A DNA stretch of 64,000 nt from Mucilaginibacter sp. KACC 22063 (GCF_028736115.1 NZ_CP117877.1:1550001-1614000); one strand, 5' to 3'; shown: positions 51,921 to 60,799, counted from the first letter of the stretch. The notes: generated by a model from the letters alone, not told the origin. Translations and numbers: made by a program.

Positions 51921-52928
51921 TCAGCCAAGTATTTGCTGGTAAAGTTTATAATAATCGTCAACCATTTTATCTAACGAGAAATTGGCTGCTGCCCAATTAT
52001 AGCATGCTTTACGGTCTATCAGGCTTAATTGATTTATATGGTCAACGGCCTCATCAACTGTTTTTACAAGGTAGCCTGTTTCCTGATGCTTAATCAATTC
52101 TGGCATCGACCCGCGATTAAATGCAATAACCGGGGTGCCGCAAAGCATCGCTTCGGCAACACTCATACCAAAGGGCTCGTTAAAATTAATCGGATGCAGC
52201 AATGCTGCGGCTTTACCCAACAGCTCTTTGCGTTTTTCAGGGCCTGCATGGCCAACATAAATTACCTGTTCGTTATCAATAAAAGGCTCAACACGCTCGC
52301 GGTAATAGTTAGCGTCCTGTACAATGCCGGCAATCAGTAACTTTCGTTTTGCCTTTTTTGCTATTTCAATAGCTTCTGCGGCACCTTTGTCATGATGTAT
52401 ACGGCCAAAATAAAGAAGATAATCTTCGGGTTCAGCGTTGAACTCAAAATCGTCCGTATTTAAACCATTATAAACCGTAGCCAGGTAATTTAATTCGGGG
52501 TTACGGTCAGCATTGCTTATAGAAACATAATACCCACGATCATTATACTTTTTATAAACCGGAACAATCTTCGGCGAAGAAAAACCGTGTATGGTGGTAA
52601 TAACTGGTGTGTTTATTAATCCTGAATAAGTAAGCGGAAGAAAATCAAAGTTGTTATGGATAAGGTCAAAATCAGATGCTTGCTCCATCAGGTTACTAAT
52701 GTGCAGGCATTCTAAAACCTTAGCATCCTGGGTTCGGTCTTCCTCATAACCCTGTTCACAAACAGATTGTAGCTTACCTGAGGTGATGGAATCGCCGGTG
52801 GCAAACAGAGTTACATCAACGCCACGTTTAACCATGCCTTCGGCTATATTTGATGCCACTTGTTCCCATGGGCCGTAATGTCTCGGAGGCGTACGCCAGG
52901 CAACAGGAGCTAAAACAGCAACCTTCAT
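51921..52928 (-). CDS. GT4 family glycosyltransferase
   Basis: 335 aa, GT-B fold. The acceptor domain has HNNFDFLPLTYSGLINTPVITTIHGF in pieces and the donor domain has YFGRIHHDKGAAEAIEIAKKAKRKL and INFNEPFGMSVAEAMLCGTPVIAFNRGSMPELI in pieces, including the FGMSVAEA (ExxxxxxxE-like) nucleotide-sugar motif. It is the second of two glycosyltransferases read in the same direction, separated by a 97-bp hairpin-rich gap. The stop is adjacent to that of fabF. Confidence 0.9.
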   Translation of the reverse strand: MKVAVLAPVAWRTPPRHYGPWEQVASNIAEGMVKRGVDVTLFATGDSITSGKLQSVCEQGYEEDRTQDAKVLECLHISNLMEQASDFDLIHNNFDFLPLTYSGLINTPVITTIHGFSSPKIVPVYKKYNDRGYYVSISNADRNPELNYLATVYNGLNTDDFEFNAEPEDYLLYFGRIHHDKGAAEAIEIAKKAKRKLLIAGIVQDANYYRERVEPFIDNEQVIYVGHAGPEKRKELLGKAAALLHPINFNEPFGMSVAEAMLCGTPVIAFNRGSMPELIKHQETGYLVKTVDEAVDHINQLSLIDRKACYNWAAANFSLDKMVDDYYKLYQQILG

Positions 52929-52975
52929 GTTGATAATTTATGAATGAGTGATTTAGTGAATCATTGAAATGGTGA

Positions 52976-53016
52976 ATTACAGAATTAGTGAATTAATTAC
53001 TCACTCATTCTGTAAT
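52976..53016. repeat. Long hairpin between the two glycosyltransferase genes
   Basis: 16-bp arms ATTACAGAATTAGTGA (52976-52991) and TCACTCATTCTGTAAT (53001-53016) with one mismatch and a 9-nt loop. It can act as a terminator or mRNA processing site. A minor run of GTGAAT-like words precedes it. Confidence 0.55.
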
Positions 53017-53025
53017 CACTAATTA

Positions 53026-55302
53026 TTAGCACACTTGCACGTTATGCCCAAATTTGTTGTATTCATACTCCAGCTCAAAAGCTTTAAGTACGGTAAGGTG
53101 CGATATAAGGTATGCTAATGTACTTTCGGCGCCCTGGTTACGGTTAATGCCGGTTGGCATCAGACCGTCGCAGCAACCTTTAGTTTCATAATCATAAAGC
53201 GGTGCACGCAATGTGTTTTCGCCCAGGAACCATTTGTAGCTCAGGAACATTTTTTCAATGTATTCCGGTTCGCGGAAGGTTTCATAAGCCTGGAAGTGCA
53301 TCATCACCATAGCCATCGTTTCTATAGCCTGCTGATCAAAGGTAGGGAAGGTGCCGCCACGATAGTACCAGCCGTCATTACCTACCGGACTTAAATATCC
53401 GTTAGATAAAGTAAGCTGATCTAAAAACGCCATTGTTTTTAATGCAATCTGCTTTACTTTTTCGTTACCGGTTATCTCGTAGTTGTGCAATAAAGCCAAT
53501 GGTAATATGGCATTATCATAGGTCATTCCCTCTTCAAACCATTGCCAGTCATCAGACTGTGTTCTTTCATAGGCTTCAATTAACGGTTGCGTTAATCGTA
53601 TCATTTCCGCCATCATGCCTTCGTCGGTTGGATACACTTTAAGGTAAAGGCAAATACCGATGATGGTGTTTGCCATGCCGCGGATATGCTGCAGGTTGCT
53701 AAAATGCGGATATGAACGGTGGAAAAGTTCTAATGCAAACTCGCGGTAAGAATTATTAGCCGCACAGCCGATTAAATGACCCAATGCCCAAATGGTTCTG
53801 CCGAATGAGTCCTCTGATCCTACTTCATCCAGGTAACGGCGATCGAAACTTAAGAAGTTACGGAAGTTACCGTCTTCGCACTGCATGTAGTGAATGTAGC
53901 TGAGATAAATAGGCAGCAACTCCAAAGCTTCAGGGCTTTTATTGCGCTGATAAGCCATCAGCGCCATAATTAAGGCGCGGGCATTATCGTCAAGGCAATA
54001 ACCCTCTTTTAAATTAGGGATACCGTATTTAGCGTGTTGTACAATACCCGTATCATCAGTTAAGCGTAATACGTGCGCCATGCTGAATTTAGGCATAATT
54101 TCAGGGTCAACAATGCTGTTTTTTAAAATCTTTTCACTGAAATCGTGATTGATAGCAGCTTCCTGCGCAACCTTGATAAACTCTGAACCTATAACAGGCC
54201 AGCGTAAATGTAAGCCATAATTGTAAGCGTTTTGTTTAAGTGCGTTCAGCTTATCTTCATTATCTAACAGATCAATAATGGTGTCGGCCAGCATTTCAGA
54301 ATCTTTAAAATCGAACAGACGGCCGCGGTTATGGTCAAGCAGCTCTGTTGCATGCCAGTATGGTGTTGATACTACAGCAGCACCAGAACCTACTGCATAG
54401 GATAATGTACCACTGGTAATTTGCGCCTCATTATGGTATGGCGTAACGTAAATGGTTGTAGCGGTAAGATAATTGATCAGCTCTTCTTCGGCAACAAATT
54501 TATTGATGAACGCTAAATGATTAGCGACCTTTAAACGTGTAGCTAATGATTTTAAGCTATCGCGATATTCCTCACCCGAATGCTTAACTACACCAGGGTG
54601 AGTATTACCTAAAATGACATAAACTACGTCGGGGTGTTTCTCAACAATTCTTGGTAATGCTTTTACAACGGTTTCGAGGCCTTTGTTGCGGCTGATTAGG
54701 CCGAAGGTCAGCATTACTTTTTTATTCTTGAATATGGAAAGGTTTTTAACCGGATTATCTTTTGGCGCTTCCAGGTCCGGAACACCATGTTCGATGATCT
54801 GAATTTTATCCGGAGCTATTTCATAGATATTTACCAAAAACTCTACCGCACGCTTGCTCATCACAATGATTTTTGACGATTGCTCGGCAATTTCACGAAT
54901 GATGATGCGCTGTACATAACTTGGCTCACGCAAAATAGTGTGAAGGATAGAGATCAGCGGTTTTTCCAGCCTGTTTAATAATGGCAGGATATATATACCG
55001 CTTTCGCCCCCATAAATACCAAACTCATGTTCTAAAATGCAGGCATCAGCGTCGCTGGTATTGATGTAGTTGGCAGCGCGTATATAATCTTTCTGATCAT
55101 TCTGTCTGATTACATATTTTACTTCTTCAGGATACTCATACTCCTGCAGGTTTTCAGAATCATTGATGGCAACAACATATCCATTTTGTAAAACGTTTTT
55201 TCGTTCGGGAAAATTTGCGCTGATGGCGCGCATTAAATTGTAGTTAAAGGTTGCTATGCCACACTCGCGCGGTGTATAGGTTGATATATATGCTATTTTC
55301 AT
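53026..55302 (-). CDS. GT4 glycosyltransferase fused to an alpha/alpha-barrel glycosidase-like domain
   Basis: 758 aa. Residues 1-400 form a GT-B domain (YTPRECGIATFNYNL at the start, GLISRNKGLETVVKAL at about 200-216, and SGAAVVSTPYWHATELL). Residues about 420-750 are a helical toroid with repeated pieces (HYMQCEDGNFRNFLSFDRRY, DDWQWFEEGMTYDNAILPLAL, NRNQGAESTLAYLISHL) like those in GH76- or GH88-type hydrolases. Such two-domain proteins are common beside GH130 and GT4 genes in this phylum. A role in making an internal mannan-like glycan is inferred from that neighbourhood. Confidence 0.85.
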   Translation of the reverse strand: MKIAYISTYTPRECGIATFNYNLMRAISANFPERKNVLQNGYVVAINDSENLQEYEYPEEVKYVIRQNDQKDYIRAANYINTSDADACILEHEFGIYGGESGIYILPLLNRLEKPLISILHTILREPSYVQRIIIREIAEQSSKIIVMSKRAVEFLVNIYEIAPDKIQIIEHGVPDLEAPKDNPVKNLSIFKNKKVMLTFGLISRNKGLETVVKALPRIVEKHPDVVYVILGNTHPGVVKHSGEEYRDSLKSLATRLKVANHLAFINKFVAEEELINYLTATTIYVTPYHNEAQITSGTLSYAVGSGAAVVSTPYWHATELLDHNRGRLFDFKDSEMLADTIIDLLDNEDKLNALKQNAYNYGLHLRWPVIGSEFIKVAQEAAINHDFSEKILKNSIVDPEIMPKFSMAHVLRLTDDTGIVQHAKYGIPNLKEGYCLDDNARALIMALMAYQRNKSPEALELLPIYLSYIHYMQCEDGNFRNFLSFDRRYLDEVGSEDSFGRTIWALGHLIGCAANNSYREFALELFHRSYPHFSNLQHIRGMANTIIGICLYLKVYPTDEGMMAEMIRLTQPLIEAYERTQSDDWQWFEEGMTYDNAILPLALLHNYEITGNEKVKQIALKTMAFLDQLTLSNGYLSPVGNDGWYYRGGTFPTFDQQAIETMAMVMMHFQAYETFREPEYIEKMFLSYKWFLGENTLRAPLYDYETKGCCDGLMPTGINRNQGAESTLAYLISHLTVLKAFELEYEYNKFGHNVQVC

Positions 55303-55494
55303 GTTTATAAGTAGTGTTCTGTTTTATGCTTGCTTTTTCGCTTTTTAGCGACACCGGGTGACTTAAAAAAAGGCCACATAATTTGATCTTAACAGCTTTT
55401 GTATGCTTAATCGGCAGAAATATTCCGGTGCCCGTTATAGAGCATAAACTGTACCAATATAATTAGCAGATATATACTTAAAATTACAGTTTTG

Positions 55495-56697
55495 TTAACT
55501 ATTAAAGCTGTTTGTACAATGATCAATTGCAGCTAAAATAATGCTGCAAGCCCGGCGTATTTCATCTTCTGTAATAATTAGCGGAGGGGCGATGCGCATC
55601 GAGTTATCGCAGTGCAAAAACCAGTCGGTAATTAACCCGTTTTCAATACATCGGTCAATCACGGCTTTATTAAAAACAAAGCTATCCAGCTCAGCAGCCA
55701 GCATCAGTCCTTTGCCACGTACCTCTTTAATAGCAGGGTGTACCAGCAAATCTTTAAAAAGCTGGTTCTTGGCATCTACACCTTTAATTAAGTCTTCGTC
55801 GATAAGTGCTTCTAAGGCTGCTAAACCCGCAGCACAGTTTACCGGGTGACCGCCAAAAGTAGTGATGTGCCCAAGTATAGGATTATTTTTTAATGACGAC
55901 ATGATCTCTGTCGATGCGACAAACGCACCGATAGGCATGCCACCACCTAATGCTTTTGCCAGCAAAAGAATATCGGGTACAATGTTGAAATGCTCAAATG
56001 CAAACATTTTTCCGCTTCGTCCAAAGGCTGCCTGTATCTCATCAAGTATGAGCAGTGTGCCTGTTTCGGTGCATCGTTTGCGTAAAGCCTGCATGTAGGC
56101 TACGTCTGGTACACGTATACCAGCCTCGCCCTGTATGGTTTCTAAAATGACACAAGCTGTTTTATGGGTGATCTTTTCAAGATCGGGCAGGTGATTGAAG
56201 TTGATAAATTTTACCCCCGGTAGTAAAGGGCGGTAAGCCTGCTTAAATTCTTCGTTACCCATAACGCTTAGCGCACCGTGGCTACTGCCATGATAAGAGT
56301 TATTAAATGCTATGATCTCGTGGCGTTTAGTATAACGCTTTGCCAGCTTTAATGCTCCTTCCACAGCTTCGGCACCCGAATTAACAAAATATACCGAGTT
56401 AAGATTTGACGGCAATAGGCTTACCAGTTTTTCTGCAAAACGTACCTGCGGGGTTTGCACATACTCGCCGTACACCATCAGGTGCATATACTTTTCAACC
56501 TGTTCTTTTACAGCATTAACCACGTTTGGATGGCAATGGCCGATGTTGCTTACACCAATACCCGATATCAGGTCCATAAAGGCCCTGCCCTTGGCATTGT
56601 ACATATAAATGCCTTGTGCCCGTTCAAACTGAAGTAGTAAGGGGAAGTCCGTAGTTTGTGCGTTGTTGGCTAAAAATAACTGGCGTAGCGTTAACAT
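55495..56697 (-). CDS. Class III aminotransferase (acetylornithine aminotransferase type)
   Basis: 400 aa from ATG 56697. Family motifs: NSGAEAVEGALKLAKRYTKR (PLP phosphate-binding), YHGSSHGALSVMG, ILDEIQAAFGRSGKMFA with the Asp that holds the pyridine ring, and the PLP-binding Lys in LLLAKALGGGMPIGAF. Close to ArgD and related omega-aminotransferases; without an arginine or biotin cluster near, the substrate cannot be set. A TAnnTTTG box lies five bases before its start. Confidence 0.88.
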   Translation of the reverse strand: MLTLRQLFLANNAQTTDFPLLLQFERAQGIYMYNAKGRAFMDLISGIGVSNIGHCHPNVVNAVKEQVEKYMHLMVYGEYVQTPQVRFAEKLVSLLPSNLNSVYFVNSGAEAVEGALKLAKRYTKRHEIIAFNNSYHGSSHGALSVMGNEEFKQAYRPLLPGVKFINFNHLPDLEKITHKTACVILETIQGEAGIRVPDVAYMQALRKRCTETGTLLILDEIQAAFGRSGKMFAFEHFNIVPDILLLAKALGGGMPIGAFVASTEIMSSLKNNPILGHITTFGGHPVNCAAGLAALEALIDEDLIKGVDAKNQLFKDLLVHPAIKEVRGKGLMLAAELDSFVFNKAVIDRCIENGLITDWFLHCDNSMRIAPPLIITEDEIRRACSIILAAIDHCTNSFNS

Positions 56698-56701
56698 ATT
56701 A

Positions 56702-56709
56702 CAAAAATA
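56702..56709 (-). promoter_or_regulatory. -7 box of the aminotransferase gene, leaderless type
   Basis: TATTTTTG on the minus strand ends four bases before ATG 56697. It lies directly after the terminator of the ECF operon. Confidence 0.4.
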
Positions 56710-56710
56710 C

Positions 56711-56743
56711 AAAAGGCTTGCCGATTACAACGACAAGCCTTTT
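56711..56743 (-). terminator. Terminator of the ECF sigma operon
   Basis: Perfect 10-bp stem AAAAGGCTTG / CAAGCCTTTT with a 13-nt loop, 20 bases after the stop of the Spy-like gene on the minus strand. Confidence 0.85.
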
Positions 56744-56762
56744 GCGAGTGGCACAGATAATA

Positions 56763-57248
56763 TCAATTTCCCGGAGTTCTGCGTTCGCGGAGTTGTTTAT
56801 ATAACTCCTCTCGAAACTCCTGTTCGCTTTTATAAAGGGTGCTTACCTTATCAGCAGGTAAAATTTTTAAAAATTCAGACTGGTACCTTTTACGGATAGC
56901 AAGCAGTTGCTGCTCATAAGCAATATCACGGTTAGCTTGTTCCATACCGCTGATTTGGGTATTGTTGTTGTTTTGGCGTTTCTGTGCTAAAACAACACTT
57001 AGCTCGCCCTGATACTGGTTATACAAAGGCCAAAATCGGTCTGCTTCTTCAGGCGACAGATCAAGGCGTTTGTTGATGTAAGCGTTTTTTATCGCATCCA
57101 GCTTAGGGAAACGTTTGGCCTGCCGGGTAGGATGGGTTTCCCTAAAAGCCTGGCCAGGGTATGGCGAAGGGCGGAGCTGTGCTTTTGCAGCCTGCCCAAA
57201 AGTAAATAGTGTTAGTATGAATAAAATAATTTTCACCAGCCTTTTCAT
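56763..57248 (-). CDS. Spy/CnrX-like periplasmic protein of the ECF operon
   Basis: 161 aa with a signal peptide (first 23 residues, cleavage after AKA). The rest is helical: NKRLDLSPEEADRFWPLYNQY is a variant of the LTxxQ motif, followed by a long charged helix to DKVSTLYKSEQEFREELYKQ in pieces. Proteins of the CpxP/Spy/CnrX fold act as periplasmic chaperones or stress and metal sensors that control sigma or two-component systems. It is the third gene behind a sigma factor and a membrane anti-sigma-like protein. Confidence 0.75.
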   Translation of the reverse strand: MKRLVKIILFILTLFTFGQAAKAQLRPSPYPGQAFRETHPTRQAKRFPKLDAIKNAYINKRLDLSPEEADRFWPLYNQYQGELSVVLAQKRQNNNNTQISGMEQANRDIAYEQQLLAIRKRYQSEFLKILPADKVSTLYKSEQEFREELYKQLRERRTPGN

Positions 57249-57262
57249 TACCCCTAATGATG

Positions 57263-58174
57263 TTAATTGTTGCTCAGATAATCAGCCAGATCATCTGTGC
57301 TTACAGCGTTAAGATCGTTTGCTTCGCTTTGATCATCTATTGCCTTGTTGCCCGTGTTGTCCAAATGATATTGCAGGTAACCTTCAATCGTATTATCCGG
57401 AATTTCAGATAATGCCTTGTGCAGGTATGAACGGTCATGCTGTGCCCTTGGATTGATCTCCCCGAAGAAAATACCAGCGCCGATAATCAAGGCAAAACAT
57501 GCAGCCGTAGCATACTTGAATGTACCTGATGAGATCAGCCTTTTTACAAGGCCCTTACGCTGAATAGCATCCATGCCGGTAGCCTGGTTCATTACTTTGC
57601 GGTTAAGGTTTTCAAAGTAATTTTCAGGTACGCTGAAAGGTGTTTCCCGGCTTAATGTTTCCTCAACGAAAATACGGCTTTGTATCTGTGCGGCCATATC
57701 ATCAAAATACCCATCCGGAACGGCAAAGGTGTTTGCATGGTCACCTATCGCTTCCTCAATCTTTACCCGGGCCATAATGCTGGTGCTCAATTGCTCAAAA
57801 TAGCCATTGGGCACTGCAAAGCTTTCAGCATCTGCCGACGCTGCTTCTTCAATGCTGATCCTGCTTGTGATTTTTGTGCTCAGGTCATCAAAGTAACCCT
57901 GTGGCACTGTAAAGTTCTCGCTTTCGGCAGGTGCAGCTTCCGTTATGGCTATTTTAGCAGCAATACGGTTGCTTAGCTCTTCAAAATAATTTTCCGGGAC
58001 AGCAAATTGCTGCGACGAAGGTGTAACTAAATCATTTAACTGAACGCTCGATATTATCCGCTCTTCAAGGCCGTCAAAATAGCCAACAGGCACCGTAAAC
58101 GGGTTACCGGGGGTAACCTGTTTAAGTGACATGTAATCGTCTGGCCACTCTTTGTTGTCTATATCGGTTTTCAT
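57263..58174 (-). CDS. Anti-sigma-like membrane protein with six 31-residue VPxxYF repeats
   Basis: 303 aa. The motif F-x-VP-x-x-YF starts at residues 26, 57, 88, 119, 150 and 180, so spacing is 31 residues four times and then 30. The core is FTVPxGYFDxL, each followed by a helix such as RISIEEA. One membrane helix lies at about 219-238 and a short acidic C-terminus outside (239-303) ends in DDLADYLSNN. Bacteroidota anti-sigma-like proteins often carry one or a few such motifs; six is many. It lies just downstream of an ECF sigma gene, with which its N-terminal repeats probably interact. Confidence 0.75.
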   Translation of the reverse strand: MKTDIDNKEWPDDYMSLKQVTPGNPFTVPVGYFDGLEERIISSVQLNDLVTPSSQQFAVPENYFEELSNRIAAKIAITEAAPAESENFTVPQGYFDDLSTKITSRISIEEAASADAESFAVPNGYFEQLSTSIMARVKIEEAIGDHANTFAVPDGYFDDMAAQIQSRIFVEETLSRETPFSVPENYFENLNRKVMNQATGMDAIQRKGLVKRLISSGTFKYATAACFALIIGAGIFFGEINPRAQHDRSYLHKALSEIPDNTIEGYLQYHLDNTGNKAIDDQSEANDLNAVSTDDLADYLSNN

Positions 58175-58225
58175 ATCGTAGTATAGATACTTATCCTGTC
58201 CAAAGGTTTAAAGATAAATTTAAAA

Positions 58226-58780
58226 TTAATCTTTAGATAGTAAAAAGCTCTCTATCTTCTTTACCGCAAGGTGAAACGAAGCTTTTAAAGCGCCTACGCT
58301 TGTGCCTAAAACTTCAGACATTTCTTCATATTTCATATCATCAAAATACTTCATGTTGAAAACCAGTCTTTGTTTTTCGGGCAGTGTAAGCAATGCCTGC
58401 TGCAATTTCATCTGTGCTTTATCGCCGTTAAAGTAAGTTGAATCGGCTAATGATTCAGCCAGTTCATAAGATACTTCGTCAAGCGGTATGTTGTTCTTTT
58501 GTTTTTTCTTATTAAGAAAAGTGATGCACTCGTTAGTTGCTATACGATACATCCAGGTGTATAACTGTGCATCGTTCCTGAAACCTAAAAGGTTTTTCCA
58601 GACTTTAACAAACACGTCCTGTACAATGTCGTCGGCATCGTCATGATCAATAACCATGCGGCGTACATGCCAGTAAATCTTTTGCTGATATTTTTTCAGC
58701 AAAAGATTAAAGGCTTCATTCCGTGTGCGTTCTTCCCGGAATTTACTTAATATTTCAGCGTCTTCGACCTGTACAGCCAT
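58226..58780 (-). CDS. ECF RNA polymerase sigma factor
   Basis: 184 aa. Region 2 shows DADDIVQDVFVKVWKNLLGFR and the WMYRIATNECITFLNKKKQ stretch, region 4 shows LPEKQRLVFNMKYFDDMKYEEMSEVLGTSVGALKASFHLAVKK in pieces. Complete and well conserved, in contrast to the sigma-like gene at 2295. First gene of a three-gene minus-strand operon with the VPxxYF protein and the Spy-like protein. Confidence 0.93.
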   Translation of the reverse strand: MAVQVEDAEILSKFREERTRNEAFNLLLKKYQQKIYWHVRRMVIDHDDADDIVQDVFVKVWKNLLGFRNDAQLYTWMYRIATNECITFLNKKKQKNNIPLDEVSYELAESLADSTYFNGDKAQMKLQQALLTLPEKQRLVFNMKYFDDMKYEEMSEVLGTSVGALKASFHLAVKKIESFLLSKD

Positions 58781-58791
58781 TTATTAAATTT

Positions 58792-59772
58792 TTATACAAA
58801 AGCTTCTTTATACAAAGTTTTTTTTCTTTCAATAGCGCGTTTAGCTGCAGACACAATATGCGCTGCATCTAAACCATATTTTGCCATCAATTGTTCTGGC
58901 GTACCGCTTTCGCCAAAGCTGTCATTCACTGCAACATACTCCTGCGGCGCAGGTACGTTGGTTGCCAGCAATTGCGCAACGCTGTCGCCAAGGCCGCCCA
59001 GGCGGTTATGCTCTTCGGCGGTTACTACGCAACCTGTTTTAGCTACCGATGCCAGCACGGCTTCGTTATCTAACGGTTTAATCGTATGGATGTTTACAAT
59101 TTCTGCATTGATACCTTCATCTGCCAGTATTTCACCAGCTTTAATTGCTTCCCAAACCAAGTGGCCGGTTGCAAATATACTCACATCAGTACCCTCATTA
59201 ACCATCCATGCTTTACCGATCTCGAATTTCTGGTCGGCATCTGTAAAGATAGGCATTACAGGGCGGCCAAACCGAAGGTAAACCGGGCCATGATATTCTG
59301 CAATAGCAATGGTTGCGGCTTTGGTCTGGTTATAATCGCATGGGTTAATCACCGTCATGCCGGGCAGCATTTTCATTAAGCCAATGTCTTCTAATATCTG
59401 GTGAGTGGCACCGTCTTCGCCTAAAGTTAAACCGGCGTGTGATGCGCAGATCTTAACGTTTTTATCTGAGTAGGCTATCGACTGGCGGATCTGATCATAA
59501 ACACGGCCGGTTGAAAAGTTGGCAAAAGTTCCGGTGAACGGAATTTTACCACCGATGGTTAAGCCCGCAGCCATACCCATCATGTTAGCCTCAGCAATGC
59601 CTGTCTGAAAAAAGCGTTCAGGAAAAGCATTGATAAAATCCTGCATTTTAAGTGAGCCGATCAGGTCGGCGCATAAAGCAACTACCTGGTCATTGCGTTT
59701 ACCGGCTTCTAATAAGCCAGCGCCAAAGCCAGAACGTGTATCTTTTTTATCTGTGTAAGTGTATTTTTTCAT
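58792..59772 (-). CDS. Transketolase C-terminal subunit (PP + C domains)
   Basis: 326 aa. It has the pyrimidine-binding and C-terminal domains of transketolase: GLLEAGKRNDQVVALCADL, then FPERFFQTGIAEANMMGMAAG with the catalytic Glu, GATHQILEDIGLM, and the C domain with VTAEEHNRLGGLGDSVAQLL. The N-terminal domain is encoded by the gene 130 bp upstream. Together they transfer two-carbon units in the pentose-phosphate pathway. Confidence 0.93.
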   Translation of the reverse strand: MKKYTYTDKKDTRSGFGAGLLEAGKRNDQVVALCADLIGSLKMQDFINAFPERFFQTGIAEANMMGMAAGLTIGGKIPFTGTFANFSTGRVYDQIRQSIAYSDKNVKICASHAGLTLGEDGATHQILEDIGLMKMLPGMTVINPCDYNQTKAATIAIAEYHGPVYLRFGRPVMPIFTDADQKFEIGKAWMVNEGTDVSIFATGHLVWEAIKAGEILADEGINAEIVNIHTIKPLDNEAVLASVAKTGCVVTAEEHNRLGGLGDSVAQLLATNVPAPQEYVAVNDSFGESGTPEQLMAKYGLDAAHIVSAAKRAIERKKTLYKEAFV

Positions 59773-59776
59773 TATA

Positions 59777-59812
59777 TCAGCCTCACCCCAACCCCTCTCC
59801 GGAAGAGAGGGG
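59777..59812. repeat. REP-like palindrome between the transketolase subunit genes
   Basis: CCCCTCTC (59792-59799) and GAGAGGGG (59805-59812) form a perfect 8-bp GC-rich hairpin with loop CGGAA, preceded by CCTCACCCCAA. This sequence type occurs as dispersed short palindromes in many bacterial genomes; only one copy is in the window. Confidence 0.5.
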
Positions 59813-59866
59813 CTCGGGCATAATGTTAATAATTGTATTGTTTAAAAAGATAATTTAGTAGCGGTC

Positions 59867-59894
59867 AACTCGCACCTCACAACTCGTAACTCAC
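59867..59894. repeat. Imperfect 14-bp direct repeat
   Basis: AACTCGCACCTCAC (59867-59880) is followed at once by AACTCGTAACTCAC (59881-59894), two differences, just downstream of the N-subunit stop (59903). Confidence 0.5.
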
Positions 59895-59902
59895 ACCTCA
59901 AA

Positions 59903-60748
59903 CTAATAGTCGCCTAAAGTTTCTTCCAGTTGAGCTAAAGCCTGTTCAAGCTGCGCGTCGTTTGGTGCAACGCCATGCCATTTATGGCTGCCCATCATAA
60001 AGTCTACGCCATAGCCCATTTCGGTATGCAGTAGAATTACTACAGGCTTGCCCTTGCCGGTGCGTTGTTTTGCTTCTGCCAGGGTGGTAAGCAATGCTTC
60101 CATATCATTACCCTTGCTTTCTAAAACGTCCCAACCAAATGCTTCCCATTTTGCATGCAGGTTACCTAAAGAAAGTACCTGGTTTGTTGAGCCATCTATC
60201 TGCTGGCCGTTAACGTCAACTGCGGCAATCAGGTTATCAACTTTATTATGCGGTGCAAACATGGCAGCTTCCCATATCTGGCCCTCTTGCAGTTCGCCGT
60301 CGCCATGCAGTGTATAAACAATACGGTCGTCGCCGTTTAATTTCTTAGCTAAAGCAGCGCCAATGGCCACTGATAAACCCTGACCCAATGAGCCAGATGC
60401 TATGCGTATGCCCGGTAAACCTTCGTGGGTAGTTGGGTGGCCCTGTAACCTTGAATCAAGTTTACGGAAGGTTTTAAGCTCTGATTTGTCAAAGTATCCC
60501 GAATGTGATAACACACTGTAAAATACTGGTGAAATGTGGCCGTTTGATAAGAAGAAAAGGTCTTCTCCTTTGCCGTCCATTGAAAAATCAGGATTGTGCT
60601 TCATTACAGAAAAGTATAAAGCAACAAGGTAATCTGTACAACCCAGAGAACCGCCCGGGTGCCCTGACTGGCAGCCGTGTACCATACGGACAATATCGCG
60701 CCTAACCTGCGATGCTATCCGCTTTAACTCATTGATATCGTTTGTCAT
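59903..60748 (-). CDS. Transketolase N-terminal subunit (TPP-binding)
   Basis: 281 aa. The thiamine diphosphate motif GDGELQEGQIWEAAMFA and following NLIAAVDVNGQQIDG are clear (about 150-185), with HPGGSLGCTDYLVALY at 28-44 and IRIASGSLGQGLSVAIGAAL at about 115-135. The two-gene split form is common in Bacteroidota and other anaerobe-derived lineages. The C-terminal subunit follows in the same direction. Confidence 0.94.
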   Translation of the reverse strand: MTNDINELKRIASQVRRDIVRMVHGCQSGHPGGSLGCTDYLVALYFSVMKHNPDFSMDGKGEDLFFLSNGHISPVFYSVLSHSGYFDKSELKTFRKLDSRLQGHPTTHEGLPGIRIASGSLGQGLSVAIGAALAKKLNGDDRIVYTLHGDGELQEGQIWEAAMFAPHNKVDNLIAAVDVNGQQIDGSTNQVLSLGNLHAKWEAFGWDVLESKGNDMEALLTTLAEAKQRTGKGKPVVILLHTEMGYGVDFMMGSHKWHGVAPNDAQLEQALAQLEETLGDY

Positions 60749-60799
60749 TAAAGTAATTAGGATTGAATAATACAGCTAAAATAAATATTATAACCGAAT

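Noticed and set aside
52929..53025. Short GTGAAT-like word series as a CRISPR or iteron array
   Set aside because: Words are 6-7 bp, irregular and too few; the feature is explained by one hairpin.
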